Positions 1-13,128 of a stretch of 64,000 nucleotides of DNA are shown piece by piece; the first letter of the stretch is position 1, and the number at the start of each line of letters is the position of its first letter. Made by a program: the position numbers and the translations under genes. This stretch comes from Pseudeuparius sepicola (Eukaryota > Arthropoda > Insecta > Coleoptera > Anthribidae), in NCBI GenBank assembly GCA_963920635.1, contig OY987308.1, positions 21,853,096 through 21,917,095 of the forward strand, read 5' to 3'. The notes under the pieces were generated by a model that saw only the letters and a program-made list of their open reading frames with translations, had not been told where the DNA came from and made no database searches.

Positions 1-3000
1 CACAACACAACACAACACAACACAACACAACACAACACAACACAACACAACACAACACAACACAACACAACACAACACAACACAACACAACACAACACAA
101 CACAACACAACACAACACAACACAACACAACACAACACAACACAACACAACACAACACAACACAACACAACACAACACAACACAACACAACACAACACAA
201 CACAACACAACACAACACAACACAACACAACACAACACAACACAACACAACACAACACAACACAACACAACACAACACAACACAACACAACACAACACAA
301 CACAACACAACACAACACAACACAACACAACACAACACAACACAACACAACACAACACAACACAACACAACACAACACAACACAACACAACACAACACAA
401 CACAACACAACACAACACAACACAACACAACACAACACAACACAACACAACACAACACAACACAACACAACACAACACAACACAACACAACACAACACAA
501 CACAACACAACACAACACAACACAACACAACACAACACAACACAACACAACACAACACAACACAACACAACACAACACAACACAACACAACACAACACAA
601 CACAACACAACACAACACAACACAACACAACACAACACAACACAACACAACACAACACAACACAACACAACACAACACAACACAACACAACACAACACAA
701 CACAACACAACACAACACAACACAACACAACACAACACAACACAACACAACACAACACAACACAACACAACACAACACAACACAACACAACACAACACAA
801 CACAACACAACACAACACAACACAACACAACACAACACAACACAACACAACACAACACAACACAACACAACACAACACAACACAACACAACACAACACAA
901 CACAACACAACACAACACAACACAACACAACACAACACAACACAACACAACACAACACAACACAACACAACACAACACAACACAACACAACACAACACAA
1001 CACAACACAACACAACACAACACAACACAACACAACACAACACAACACAACACAACACAACACAACACAACACAACACAACACAACACAACACAACACAA
1101 CACAACACAACACAACACAACACAACACAACACAACACAACACAACACAACACAACACAACACAACACAACACAACACAACACAACACAACACAACACAA
1201 CACAACACAACACAACACAACACAACACAACACAACACAACACAACACAACACAACACAACACAACACAACACAACACAACACAACACAACACAACACAA
1301 CACAACACAACACAACACAACACAACACAACACAACACAACACAACACAACACAACACAACACAACACAACACAACACAACACAACACAACACAACACAA
1401 CACAACACAACACAACACAACACAACACAACACAACACAACACAACACAACACAACACAACACAACACAACACAACACAACACAACACAACACAACACAA
1501 CACAACACAACACAACACAACACAACACAACACAACACAACACAACACAACACAACACAACACAACACAACACAACACAACACAACACAACACAACACAA
1601 CACAACACAACACAACACAACACAACACAACACAACACAACACAACACAACACAACACAACACAACACAACACAACACAACACAACACAACACAACACAA
1701 CACAACACAACACAACACAACACAACACAACACAACACAACACAACACAACACAACACAACACAACACAACACAACACAACACAACACAACACAACACAA
1801 CACAACACAACACAACACAACACAACACAACACAACACAACACAACACAACACAACACAACACAACACAACACAACACAACACAACACAACACAACACAA
1901 CACAACACAACACAACACAACACAACACAACACAACACAACACAACACAACACAACACAACACAACACAACACAACACAACACAACACAACACAACACAA
2001 CACAACACAACACAACACAACACAACACAACACAACACAACACAACACAACACAACACAACACAACACAACACAACACAACACAACACAACACAACACAA
2101 CACAACACAACACAACACAACACAACACAACACAACACAACACAACACAACACAACACAACACAACACAACACAACACAACACAACACAACACAACACAA
2201 CACAACACAACACAACACAACACAACACAACACAACACAACACAACACAACACAACACAACACAACACAACACAACACAACACAACACAACACAACACAA
2301 CACAACACAACACAACACAACACAACACAACACAACACAACACAACACAACACAACACAACACAACACAACACAACACAACACAACACAACACAACACAA
2401 CACAACACAACACAACACAACACAACACAACACAACACAACACAACACAACACAACACAACACAACACAACACAACACAACACAACACAACACAACACAA
2501 CACAACACAACACAACACAACACAACACAACACAACACAACACAACACAACACAACACAACACAACACAACACAACACAACACAACACAACACAACACAA
2601 CACAACACAACACAACACAACACAACACAACACAACACAACACAACACAACACAACACAACACAACACAACACAACACAACACAACACAACACAACACAA
2701 CACAACACAACACAACACAACACAACACAACACAACACAACACAACACAACACAACACAACACAACACAACACAACACAACACAACACAACACAACACAA
2801 CACAACACAACACAACACAACACAACACAACACAACACAACACAACACAACACAACACAACACAACACAACACAACACAACACAACACAACACAACACAA
2901 CACAACACAACACAACACAACACAACACAACACAACACAACACAACACAACACAACACAACACAACACAACACAACACAACACAACACAACACAACACAA

Positions 3001-6000
3001 CACAACACAACACAACACAACACAACACAACACAACACAACACAACACAACACAACACAACACAACACAACACAACACAACACAACACAACACAACACAA
3101 CACAACACAACACAACACAACACAACACAACACAACACAACACAACACAACACAACACAACACAACACAACACAACACAACACAACACAACACAACACAA
3201 CACAACACAACACAACACAACACAACACAACACAACACAACACAACACAACACAACACAACACAACACAACACAACACAACACAACACAACACAACACAA
3301 CACAACACAACACAACACAACACAACACAACACAACACAACACAACACAACACAACACAACACAACACAACACAACACAACACAACACAACACAACACAA
3401 CACAACACAACACAACACAACACAACACAACACAACACAACACAACACAACACAACACAACACAACACAACACAACACAACACAACACAACACAACACAA
3501 CACAACACAACACAACACAACACAACACAACACAACACAACACAACACAACACAACACAACACAACACAACACAACACAACACAACACAACACAACACAA
3601 CACAACACAACACAACACAACACAACACAACACAACACAACACAACACAACACAACACAACACAACACAACACAACACAACACAACACAACACAACACAA
3701 CACAACACAACACAACACAACACAACACAACACAACACAACACAACACAACACAACACAACACAACACAACACAACACAACACAACACAACACAACACAA
3801 CACAACACAACACAACACAACACAACACAACACAACACAACACAACACAACACAACACAACACAACACAACACAACACAACACAACACAACACAACACAA
3901 CACAACACAACACAACACAACACAACACAACACAACACAACACAACACAACACAACACAACACAACACAACACAACACAACACAACACAACACAACACAA
4001 CACAACACAACACAACACAACACAACACAACACAACACAACACAACACAACACAACACAACACAACACAACACAACACAACACAACACAACACAACACAA
4101 CACAACACAACACAACACAACACAACACAACACAACACAACACAACACAACACAACACAACACAACACAACACAACACAACACAACACAACACAACACAA
4201 CACAACACAACACAACACAACACAACACAACACAACACAACACAACACAACACAACACAACACAACACAACACAACACAACACAACACAACACAACACAA
4301 CACAACACAACACAACACAACACAACACAACACAACACAACACAACACAACACAACACAACACAACACAACACAACACAACACAACACAACACAACACAA
4401 CACAACACAACACAACACAACACAACACAACACAACACAACACAACACAACACAACACAACACAACACAACACAACACAACACAACACAACACAACACAA
4501 CACAACACAACACAACACAACACAACACAACACAACACAACACAACACAACACAACACAACACAACACAACACAACACAACACAACACAACACAACACAA
4601 CACAACACAACACAACACAACACAACACAACACAACACAACACAACACAACACAACACAACACAACACAACACAACACAACACAACACAACACAACACAA
4701 CACAACACAACACAACACAACACAACACAACACAACACAACACAACACAACACAACACAACACAACACAACACAACACAACACAACACAACACAACACAA
4801 CACAACACAACACAACACAACACAACACAACACAACACAACACAACACAACACAACACAACACAACACAACACAACACAACACAACACAACACAACACAA
4901 CACAACACAACACAACACAACACAACACAACACAACACAACACAACACAACACAACACAACACAACACAACACAACACAACACAACACAACACAACACAA
5001 CACAACACAACACAACACAACACAACACAACACAACACAACACAACACAACACAACACAACACAACACAACACAACACAACACAACACAACACAACACAA
5101 CACAACACAACACAACACAACACAACACAACACAACACAACACAACACAACACAACACAACACAACACAACACAACACAACACAACACAACACAACACAA
5201 CACAACACAACACAACACAACACAACACAACACAACACAACACAACACAACACAACACAACACAACACAACACAACACAACACAACACAACACAACACAA
5301 CACAACACAACACAACACAACACAACACAACACAACACAACACAACACAACACAACACAACACAACACAACACAACACAACACAACACAACACAACACAA
5401 CACAACACAACACAACACAACACAACACAACACAACACAACACAACACAACACAACACAACACAACACAACACAACACAACACAACACAACACAACACAA
5501 CACAACACAACACAACACAACACAACACAACACAACACAACACAACACAACACAACACAACACAACACAACACAACACAACACAACACAACACAACACAA
5601 CACAACACAACACAACACAACACAACACAACACAACACAACACAACACAACACAACACAACACAACACAACACAACACAACACAACACAACACAACACAA
5701 CACAACACAACACAACACAACACAACACAACACAACACAACACAACACAACACAACACAACACAACACAACACAACACAACACAACACAACACAACACAA
5801 CACAACACAACACAACACAACACAACACAACACAACACAACACAACACAACACAACACAACACAACACAACACAACACAACACAACACAACACAACACAA
5901 CACAACACAACACAACACAACACAACACAACACAACACAACACAACACAACACAACACAACACAACACAACACAACACAACACAACACAACACAACACAA

Positions 6001-8127
6001 CACAACACAACACAACACAACACAACACAACACAACACAACACAACACAACACAACACAACACAACACAACACAACACAACACAACACAACACAACACAA
6101 CACAACACAACACAACACAACACAACACAACACAACACAACACAACACAACACAACACAACACAACACAACACAACACAACACAACACAACACAACACAA
6201 CACAACACAACACAACACAACACAACACAACACAACACAACACAACACAACACAACACAACACAACACAACACAACACAACACAACACAACACAACACAA
6301 CACAACACAACACAACACAACACAACACAACACAACACAACACAACACAACACAACACAACACAACACAACACAACACAACACAACACAACACAACACAA
6401 CACAACACAACACAACACAACACAACACAACACAACACAACACAACACAACACAACACAACACAACACAACACAACACAACACAACACAACACAACACAA
6501 CACAACACAACACAACACAACACAACACAACACAACACAACACAACACAACACAACACAACACAACACAACACAACACAACACAACACAACACAACACAA
6601 CACAACACAACACAACACAACACAACACAACACAACACAACACAACACAACACAACACAACACAACACAACACAACACAACACAACACAACACAACACAA
6701 CACAACACAACACAACACAACACAACACAACACAACACAACACAACACAACACAACACAACACAACACAACACAACACAACACAACACAACACAACACAA
6801 CACAACACAACACAACACAACACAACACAACACAACACAACACAACACAACACAACACAACACAACACAACACAACACAACACAACACAACACAACACAA
6901 CACAACACAACACAACACAACACAACACAACACAACACAACACAACACAACACAACACAACACAACACAACACAACACAACACAACACAACACAACACAA
7001 CACAACACAACACAACACAACACAACACAACACAACACAACACAACACAACACAACACAACACAACACAACACAACACAACACAACACAACACAACACAA
7101 CACAACACAACACAACACAACACAACACAACACAACACAACACAACACAACACAACACAACACAACACAACACAACACAACACAACACAACACAACACAA
7201 CACAACACAACACAACACAACACAACACAACACAACACAACACAACACAACACAACACAACACAACACAACACAACACAACACAACACAACACAACACAA
7301 CACAACACAACACAACACAACACAACACAACACAACACAACACAACACAACACAACACAACACAACACAACACAACACAACACAACACAACACAACACAA
7401 CACAACACAACACAACACAACACAACACAACACAACACAACACAACACAACACAACACAACACAACACAACACAACACAACACAACACAACACAACACAA
7501 CACAACACAACACAACACAACACAACACAACACAACACAACACAACACAACACAACACAACACAACACAACACAACACAACACAACACAACACAACACAA
7601 CACAACACAACACAACACAACACAACACAACACAACACAACACAACACAACACAACACAACACAACACAACACAACACAACACAACACAACACAACACAA
7701 CACAACACAACACAACACAACACAACACAACACAACACAACACAACACAACACAACACAACACAACACAACACAACACAACACAACACAACACAACACAA
7801 CACAACACAACACAACACAACACAACACAACACAACACAACACAACACAACACAACACAACACAACACAACACAACACAACACAACACAACACAACACAA
7901 CACAACACAACACAACACAACACAACACAACACAACACAACACAACACAACACAACACAACACAACACAACACAACACAACACAACACAACACAACACAA
8001 CACAACACAACACAACACAACACAACACAACACAACACAACACAACACAACACAACACAACACAACACAACACAACACAACACAACACAACACAACACAA
8101 CACAACACAACACAACACAACACAACA
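1..8127. repeat. (CACAA)n simple satellite, about 1,625 copies
   Basis: The pentamer CACAA (TTGTG on the other strand, AACAC class) runs from the first base without any visible substitution or indel. It is cut by the window edge, so its full length is unknown. The C-rich strand reads 5'->3' into the window, as it would at a left chromosome end, but the motif is not the usual insect TTAGG or TCAGG telomere repeat. AACAC-class satellites are known as heterochromatic repeats in Drosophila. No gene is present. Confidence 0.98.
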
Positions 8128-8763
8128 CACGGACCCACCTTCCAACACACGGACCCACCTTCCAACACACGGACCCACCTTCCAACACACGGACCCACCT
8201 TCCAACACACGGACCCACCTTCCAACACACGGACCCACCTTCCAACACACGGACCCACCTTCCAACACACGGACCCACCTTCCAACACACGGACCCACCT
8301 TCCAACACACGGACCCACCTTCCAACACACGGACCCACCTTCCAACACACGGACCCACCTTCCAACACACGGACCCACCTTCCAACACACGGACCCACCT
8401 TCCAACACACGGACCCACCTTCCAACACACGGACCCACCTTCCAACACACGGACCCACCTTCCAACACACGGACCCACCTTCCAACACACGGACCCACCT
8501 TCCAACACACGGACCCACCTTCCAACACACGGACCCACCTTCCAACACACGGACCCACCTTCCAACACACGGACCCACCTTCCAACACACGGACCCACCT
8601 TCCAACACACGGACCCACCTTCCAACACACGGACCCACCTTCCAACACACGGACCCACCTTCCAACACACGGACCCACCTTCCAACACACGGACCCACCT
8701 TCCAACACACGGACCCACCTTCCAACACACGGACCCACCTTCCAACACACGGACCCACCTTCC
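8128..8763. repeat. 20-bp tandem satellite, about 31 copies
   Basis: The unit GGACCCACCTTCCAACACAC repeats head to tail with no visible variation from 8131 and ends in a partial unit at 8763. The unit end CCAACACAC shares the CAACACA core of the adjoining pentamer array, and the switch between the two arrays is abrupt. Homogeneity suggests recent amplification or assembly polishing. Confidence 0.97.
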
Positions 8764-8782
8764 TCCCTCCCTCCCTCCCTCC
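8761..8782. repeat. (TCCC)n microsatellite
   Basis: Five TCCC units follow the last partial 20-bp unit and separate the satellites from unique sequence. Confidence 0.9.
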
Positions 8783-8843
8783 ACACCCTTCTGAGGTACA
8801 CCATTTAGTAAAACCTTGTGCGAATTCTCTCTAATTTATTTGG

Positions 8844-8859
8844 GGCTCTAAAAAGAGCC
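8844..8859 (-). promoter_or_regulatory. Histone-mRNA-type stem-loop without a histone gene
   Basis: On the minus strand this is a 6-bp stem GGCTCT/AGAGCC closing a TTTT loop, the core consensus of the replication-dependent histone 3' stem-loop. No histone reading frame lies upstream on that strand, so it may be a relic of a histone pseudogene or chance. A similar hairpin, stem AGTTCT/AGAACT with TTTT loop, sits at 9381-9396 on the plus strand and lacks the GG/CC pairs histone stem-loops need. Confidence 0.25.
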
Positions 8860-8992
8860 TTTGGGTGTTTTCTTTCTTCAAATTTCCATTCTTTGATCTT
8901 TACAGGTCCAGTCATTTTGTACATTGACGTCTTCAGCAAACTCTGAAATAAAATTGTTATCAACCACAAATTAGTTTTGGTAGTTTAGTTCC

Positions 8993-9373
8993 TTGAATGG
9001 GAGTTTCGGGAGTTATGGGAGTTTCGGGAGTTATGGGAATTTCGGGAGTTTCGGGAGTTTTCCAGCCACAGCTGGGAGTTTCGCTGGTCTCTTAACTGGT
9101 AGTTTTGGAAGTTTGGGCAGCCTCTTGAGTGGGAGTTCTGGGACTTTGACTAATCTCTTAGAGTTCGGTCTATTAAGCTGGAGTTTCGGGAGTTTAATAG
9201 AAAGTTTGAACAATCTTATAAGCAATCCTCGCAAAGGGGAGTTTGGCAATTTTCTGTCTTATTTAATTTATTTTTCTAATTATTTCCAGAGTCAACTTCG
9301 TGGTCTTCAACTCACCGATGTTCTTCTTGGAGCCACGCACACATGGAAGAACCAACTGCTGATCGTAGCATGA
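8993..9373. other. Low-complexity region open on both strands (GSF / KLP repeats)
   Basis: A 9-bp degenerate repeat around GGGAGTTTC makes one frame open on each strand. The plus frame (8993-9373, 126 aa) reads repeated Gly-Ser-Phe-Gly-Ser. The minus frame (about 9031-9255) reads a basic Lys-Leu-Pro-rich peptide, and a possible upstream minus exon (9316-9371, starting MLRSAVGSS) would join it in phase. A repeat of nine bases without stops keeps frames open by itself, so neither is a convincing gene. A pyrimidine-rich plus acceptor at about 9291 is the only other gene-like sign. Confidence 0.2.
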
Positions 9374-10905
9374 AGCAAACAGTTCTTTTTAGAACTACAC
9401 AATACTATTTGAAAGAATTCGTTTAGGTTTGCATGAACGGTGACTTTTAGACAACTTTATATTGTTTTATAGGAAGTTGAAGCCCACGAAATCGCCATGT
9501 CGACGTTTCCACTGTTATTTAAACTTCGAGGCATTGGAAAATTGTTATTCTTGTTAGAATGGATCAAAGTGTATAATTTTCTTCCGAGCATATAGTTTGA
9601 TGCCTGATGCTTTAGCAAAGTAATTTGTTTGTTGTTTTGATATAATTTAGTTCGCGGGTTATTATTTATATTTGGTTATGAAACCTTCTGTTCTCAGTTC
9701 TGAAGAACAACAGTCGTAGCACCGACAGCGTTCAATTTTAAGAACTGTCCCAAAACGATTCTCGTACTGTCACTAGTAAATTAAAATCCCCGGGACTGTT
9801 TTAGACCAATGACAGTACGAGAACTGTTTTGGGACGGTTTTTAAAATTGAACTCGAACAGAGCATATGAAACCAAAAACCTAAACTATAAAATAATTACG
9901 TTAGTTTATTTTGTATTAGGGCATTTAACCAATAATCCGCCATATTACTAAAACCTTGTCTTATTTCACTCCAAACCGTTTGCAGATTTTTTTCTTTTTT
10001 CTCAAACAACCTAAGTAAATGACAAAAATATTGGCGCCCTGAACCCCTTAAAGCCTCATCTATTCTATAGAAATAAAACTGTGTTACACCTTGAAGCGAA
10101 AGGCATCAATAATATATCTAAGGAAAGTCATCTACTACTTTTGAAAATAAAAATGGATTGAAATTAAAATTACACCTCATTCTATCAATAATAACAAAAG
10201 CCGTGACCATACCACAAGTGAAAAATGCCAAGAATTAAATTGTTTCAGAATATTAAATTAGCTTATAGCACAGACTAATGAGTAATACAGAAAATCCTTA
10301 ATAACGTGTCAAAAGGAGACTTGCTCTTTGGAGGAATTTCTTGTAAAGTTGTGCATTTTATTTAATTTGAATCTTCTAAAATAAGATACAAAATTAGTCC
10401 ACCTTGCCGCAAGTCGGAAATGTCAATAAAATTGCTTCAGAATATAATGATAATTACCTATATGTAGTTACCAGTTACTATGACGGCAGAGAAAAAATAT
10501 TCCTATTTTCAAAAGAGATCGTTTGACCCAAAGTGTGAGTCACTTGGTTAGATTTTTGATGTATTTCTGGTTTTTTAGATTTTAGATGCTCACTCCCGGT
10601 AAAACCGGAAGTCAGAAATGAGAACAGACTCTTTTCTGTCACTTCCCATATACTCATCATTACTAAAATTCCATGTTAAAATTGAACTTCACAATTGTTT
10701 GGAAAAGGGTATTTAACACTCTGTATATTAAGTATGACATCATATATTCGAATTCTTTGGAAAATTCTACAAAAGTTTAGTTTTTGAACAACCTGTACAA
10801 TAATAAATTTATCAAGATGTTTAATAATGTGAAGAATACAATGCCGCAAAGCAATTACAATGCCGCAAATCAATTACCTTTTTCGGAGAGCATTATGTAA
10901 CTTAC
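9374..10905. other. Intergenic AT-rich DNA
   Basis: Apart from the hairpin at 9730-9852 I see no supported gene. Short reading frames near 10478-10660 and 10676-10873 (minus) lack recognisable domains. The minus frame at about 10590-10650 reads NDEYMGSDRKESVLISDF after a T-rich AG, but its phase does not connect to the orphan exon upstream of it. Confidence 0.5.
9730..9852. repeat. 123-bp near-palindromic hairpin (mini foldback/MITE)
   Basis: Two arms of about 44 bases, from GTTCAATTTT with a core CTGTCCCAAAACG to its complement ending AAATTGAAC, are inverted around a loop of about 35 bases. Only a few mismatches separate the arms. No target-site duplication is obvious. It could be a very short MITE or a microRNA-precursor-like hairpin. 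Confidence 0.6.
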
Positions 10906-11025
10906 TGTTATTATTCTTTCGGTTGATTGTCCTTCATCTTGAGTCGCATTTCGATCCTCAGTACACAAATCTGGACAACTGTTTCCATTTTGCAAGCTAG
11001 AAAGTTCGGATACACTTAGATTTTT
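10906..11025 (-). CDS. Orphan candidate internal exon
   Basis: On the minus strand a 120-nt open stretch (40 codons, Ser/Gln/Glu/Thr-rich, starting KNLSVSELSS) is bounded by an acceptor (gtgttcag) and a good donor (ACA followed by gtaagtt). Only the phase-0 frame is open. It lies downstream of the coiled-coil gene, but none of that gene's possible donors near its end gives the right phase. It could be an alternative 3' exon of that gene, part of an unrecognised gene, or chance. Confidence 0.3.
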
Positions 11026-11527
11026 CTGAACACAATAACAATTAAATAATTATTGATGTAGAAATAATTATAGTGTATAAGTGACACAAGGACAAAATGA
11101 TGGAGAAATATTATTTCATTGAGCAGAGATTGCCAAGTTTTTCTTTGGTTTTCAGCATGGTAAAAAAGAGAATTTTATATATCCATCAATTTACAAACTA
11201 AAGAAAATTTGAATGGATACTTAAATTCCCTTTAAAAAGGTGTCCTCATAATGTTTTAGTTGGAGAAGCCTATCTTTACCAGTATTCATTAAAAAATACT
11301 TAATAAAAACGTAAATTTTCAATTTCAGTTTTTTAAAAATGTTAACAACTGTCCCTATTATTGTTTATTGTTATTAATAGGCTCTGAAAGATTCGATTTT
11401 TTTCCAATTTAATTGACCCTGCATCTCTTACAATTTCCGAGATTCCCATCCCATAATGTTGGGTCTCGAAATTCAGGTACCCTGTATATGGCGTTGTTAA
11501 AAATTTGGAATGAAAGCAAAGAGATAA

Positions 11528-11533
11528 TTTATT
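11528..11533 (-). terminator. AATAAA polyadenylation signal of the coiled-coil gene
   Basis: AATAAA on the minus strand, 18 nt after the stop codon at 11551-11553. Its closeness supports ending the gene at exon 2. Confidence 0.55.
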
Positions 11534-11550
11534 GAACACAGATAGATATT

Positions 11551-12427
11551 TCACTTGGTAAACAATGGCAACTCATTTTCGCAAAACGACTTGGGTTTGA
11601 AAAAAATGTCTGCGAGAAGCATGTCTTCAGTTTTCGAAGTCTCTTGGGGATAACTAGCACAATAACATTGGATAGACTGAGATTCTTGGGTGGCATTAAC
11701 TCGCATATATTCGGTTTGAACTTCTGTATTAATACAATGTGGCTTATGAGTGTGCTGTAACACTATAGAATTTAAATCGTTTATAACACTTATCGCGTTT
11801 TTCAGTTTACTTTTATATTTAGAAGATTTTTGTAAGTTTTCTTCATTCTGATTTTTCAAATTTTCGTAGTCAAGTTGCAATATTTTTTGTTCACTTTCTA
11901 AACTTTTGAGGCGTTCATTGCCATCTCTTTCCGCTTTGGCTATTGCAAGTTTCAACTTCTCATTTTCAGATTTTAAATATTTTATCTGAAATATATCATA
12001 AAAATGATTTAATGACAATAAGTATTCAAAGTAGTTACCTACCTACCTCATCCATATGCTTTTTTTGTTCTTCTAGTCCCTTTTTATCACGATCAAAAAG
12101 AAGCGCTTGGCTCAGTTTTACCTGTTCTTCAAGGCGACTTAAATCCTTCTCGAATTTACTCTTATTCAAATGAACAGCTTTCGACAGTACATCATTTTTA
12201 CTTCGAAATTCATCAATTTCTCCCCTTAGCGAAGAATTTTCGCTTTCGAGTTTAGCTTTTTCGTTCAAAACCGACTGTAACTCCTGAAGCAGATCACCCA
12301 CAAACATATGTTCATCGCTCCTAGGTTTCTTGAGATTAGATATGTTCGAAAAATTTTTGATTTGCGAATTTCTGGCCATTTTCTTATTTGGTGAATTTTG
12401 TTCTCTCGGCCAAAGTGGAGAAGACAT
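11551..12427 (-). CDS. Coiled-coil protein, 271 aa, two exons
   Basis: Exon 1 is 12427-12047 and exon 2 is 11985-11551, separated by a 61-bp intron (gtaggt..tttcag) in phase 0. The product begins MSSPLWPREQNSPNKKMA, has a basic, Asn/Ser-rich head to about residue 40, then a Glu/Lys/Leu heptad pattern from about residue 45 to 195, broken only at the exon junction, and ends in a Cys/Gln-containing tail. No enzyme motif is seen. I do not recognise the family; a centrosomal or cytoskeletal scaffold is possible but unproven. The start is the first ATG of the frame and faces the micro-protein gene across 407 bp. A polyadenylation signal follows the stop by 18 nt. Confidence 0.75.
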
Positions 12428-12834
12428 TATTTTTTTATTTCAATTTTGACAGCGATTTTGAATTTGAAAGCACTGAATTTGAATGTGCAAATATGGCATG
12501 GTTCAAAAAGCGTTTTTTGTGTCCTTCAATTTAATTTAATAATCACTCAATTAAAACCAAATGAGAATATTTTGTGGACTTATCTACAGATAGGATTCTG
12601 GGTTTTAGAGGAAACCCAACTGTGATTAATTTTAAAATCGTTTAGTATGTTTTTAAAACATTTCACACCTATACAAACAGAATAGCAATTTCCTGTGTGT
12701 TAACAAAACAAATAAATAAATATATTGAAGGTCTTAACACGATATCCAAAAACCCAATATCTACTTAATCTTTACAACAAATAGCTACTACTGTATTATT
12801 GGCTGCCACTTGTCAAATAAAATTCAAATCAAAA
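12428..12834. promoter_or_regulatory. Putative bidirectional promoter region
   Basis: 407 bp separate the divergent start codons of the coiled-coil gene (minus) and the micro-protein gene (plus). The stretch is AT-rich and no core promoter element stands out. Confidence 0.4.
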
Positions 12835-13079
12835 ATGAATATCTGCACCTGCATCTTATGGTTTTTAGTTTTAATAATCATATCATTCATTGTAGCTGGA
12901 TTTTGTGCACCATTTTATATAATCCTCTACCCCCTTTCAGTATGCTGCGATTGTTTGAAGGTAACAATTTAATTTAGATCAATTTTGTTCTCATTTAAAT
13001 TTCTCGGCAGGGCCTGACGGACCTGCTGTTGCAAGGCGTCCAGTTTCCAGGCTATTGTGCCGAGAAAATGATTAAATAA
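12835..13079 (+). CDS. 64-aa membrane micro-protein, two exons
   Basis: Exon 1 is 12835-12960 (42 codons, phase 0) and exon 2 is 13011-13079, with a 50-bp intron gtaaca..cggcag. The product starts MNICTCILWFLVLIIISF, has one strongly hydrophobic segment at about residues 5-35 interrupted by Cys and Pro, a Cys-rich stretch (VCCDC), then a short tail ending PGYCAEKMIK. It resembles small uncharacterised insect proteins with a membrane segment and a FPxYCAxxM tail (from memory of the pattern, not a search). AATAAA overlaps the stop codon. The gene converges on LIPT2, 49 bp from its stop. It is too short for ordinary reading-frame tracks because it is split. Confidence 0.7.
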
Positions 13080-13128
13080 AATATAAATGTTGTTGTAAGA
13101 AATAAGTAATAACAATAATAACGTAACA

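Noticed and set aside
1..8763. CRISPR array
   Set aside because: Uninterrupted tandem units with no spacers, in an intron-bearing eukaryotic genome.
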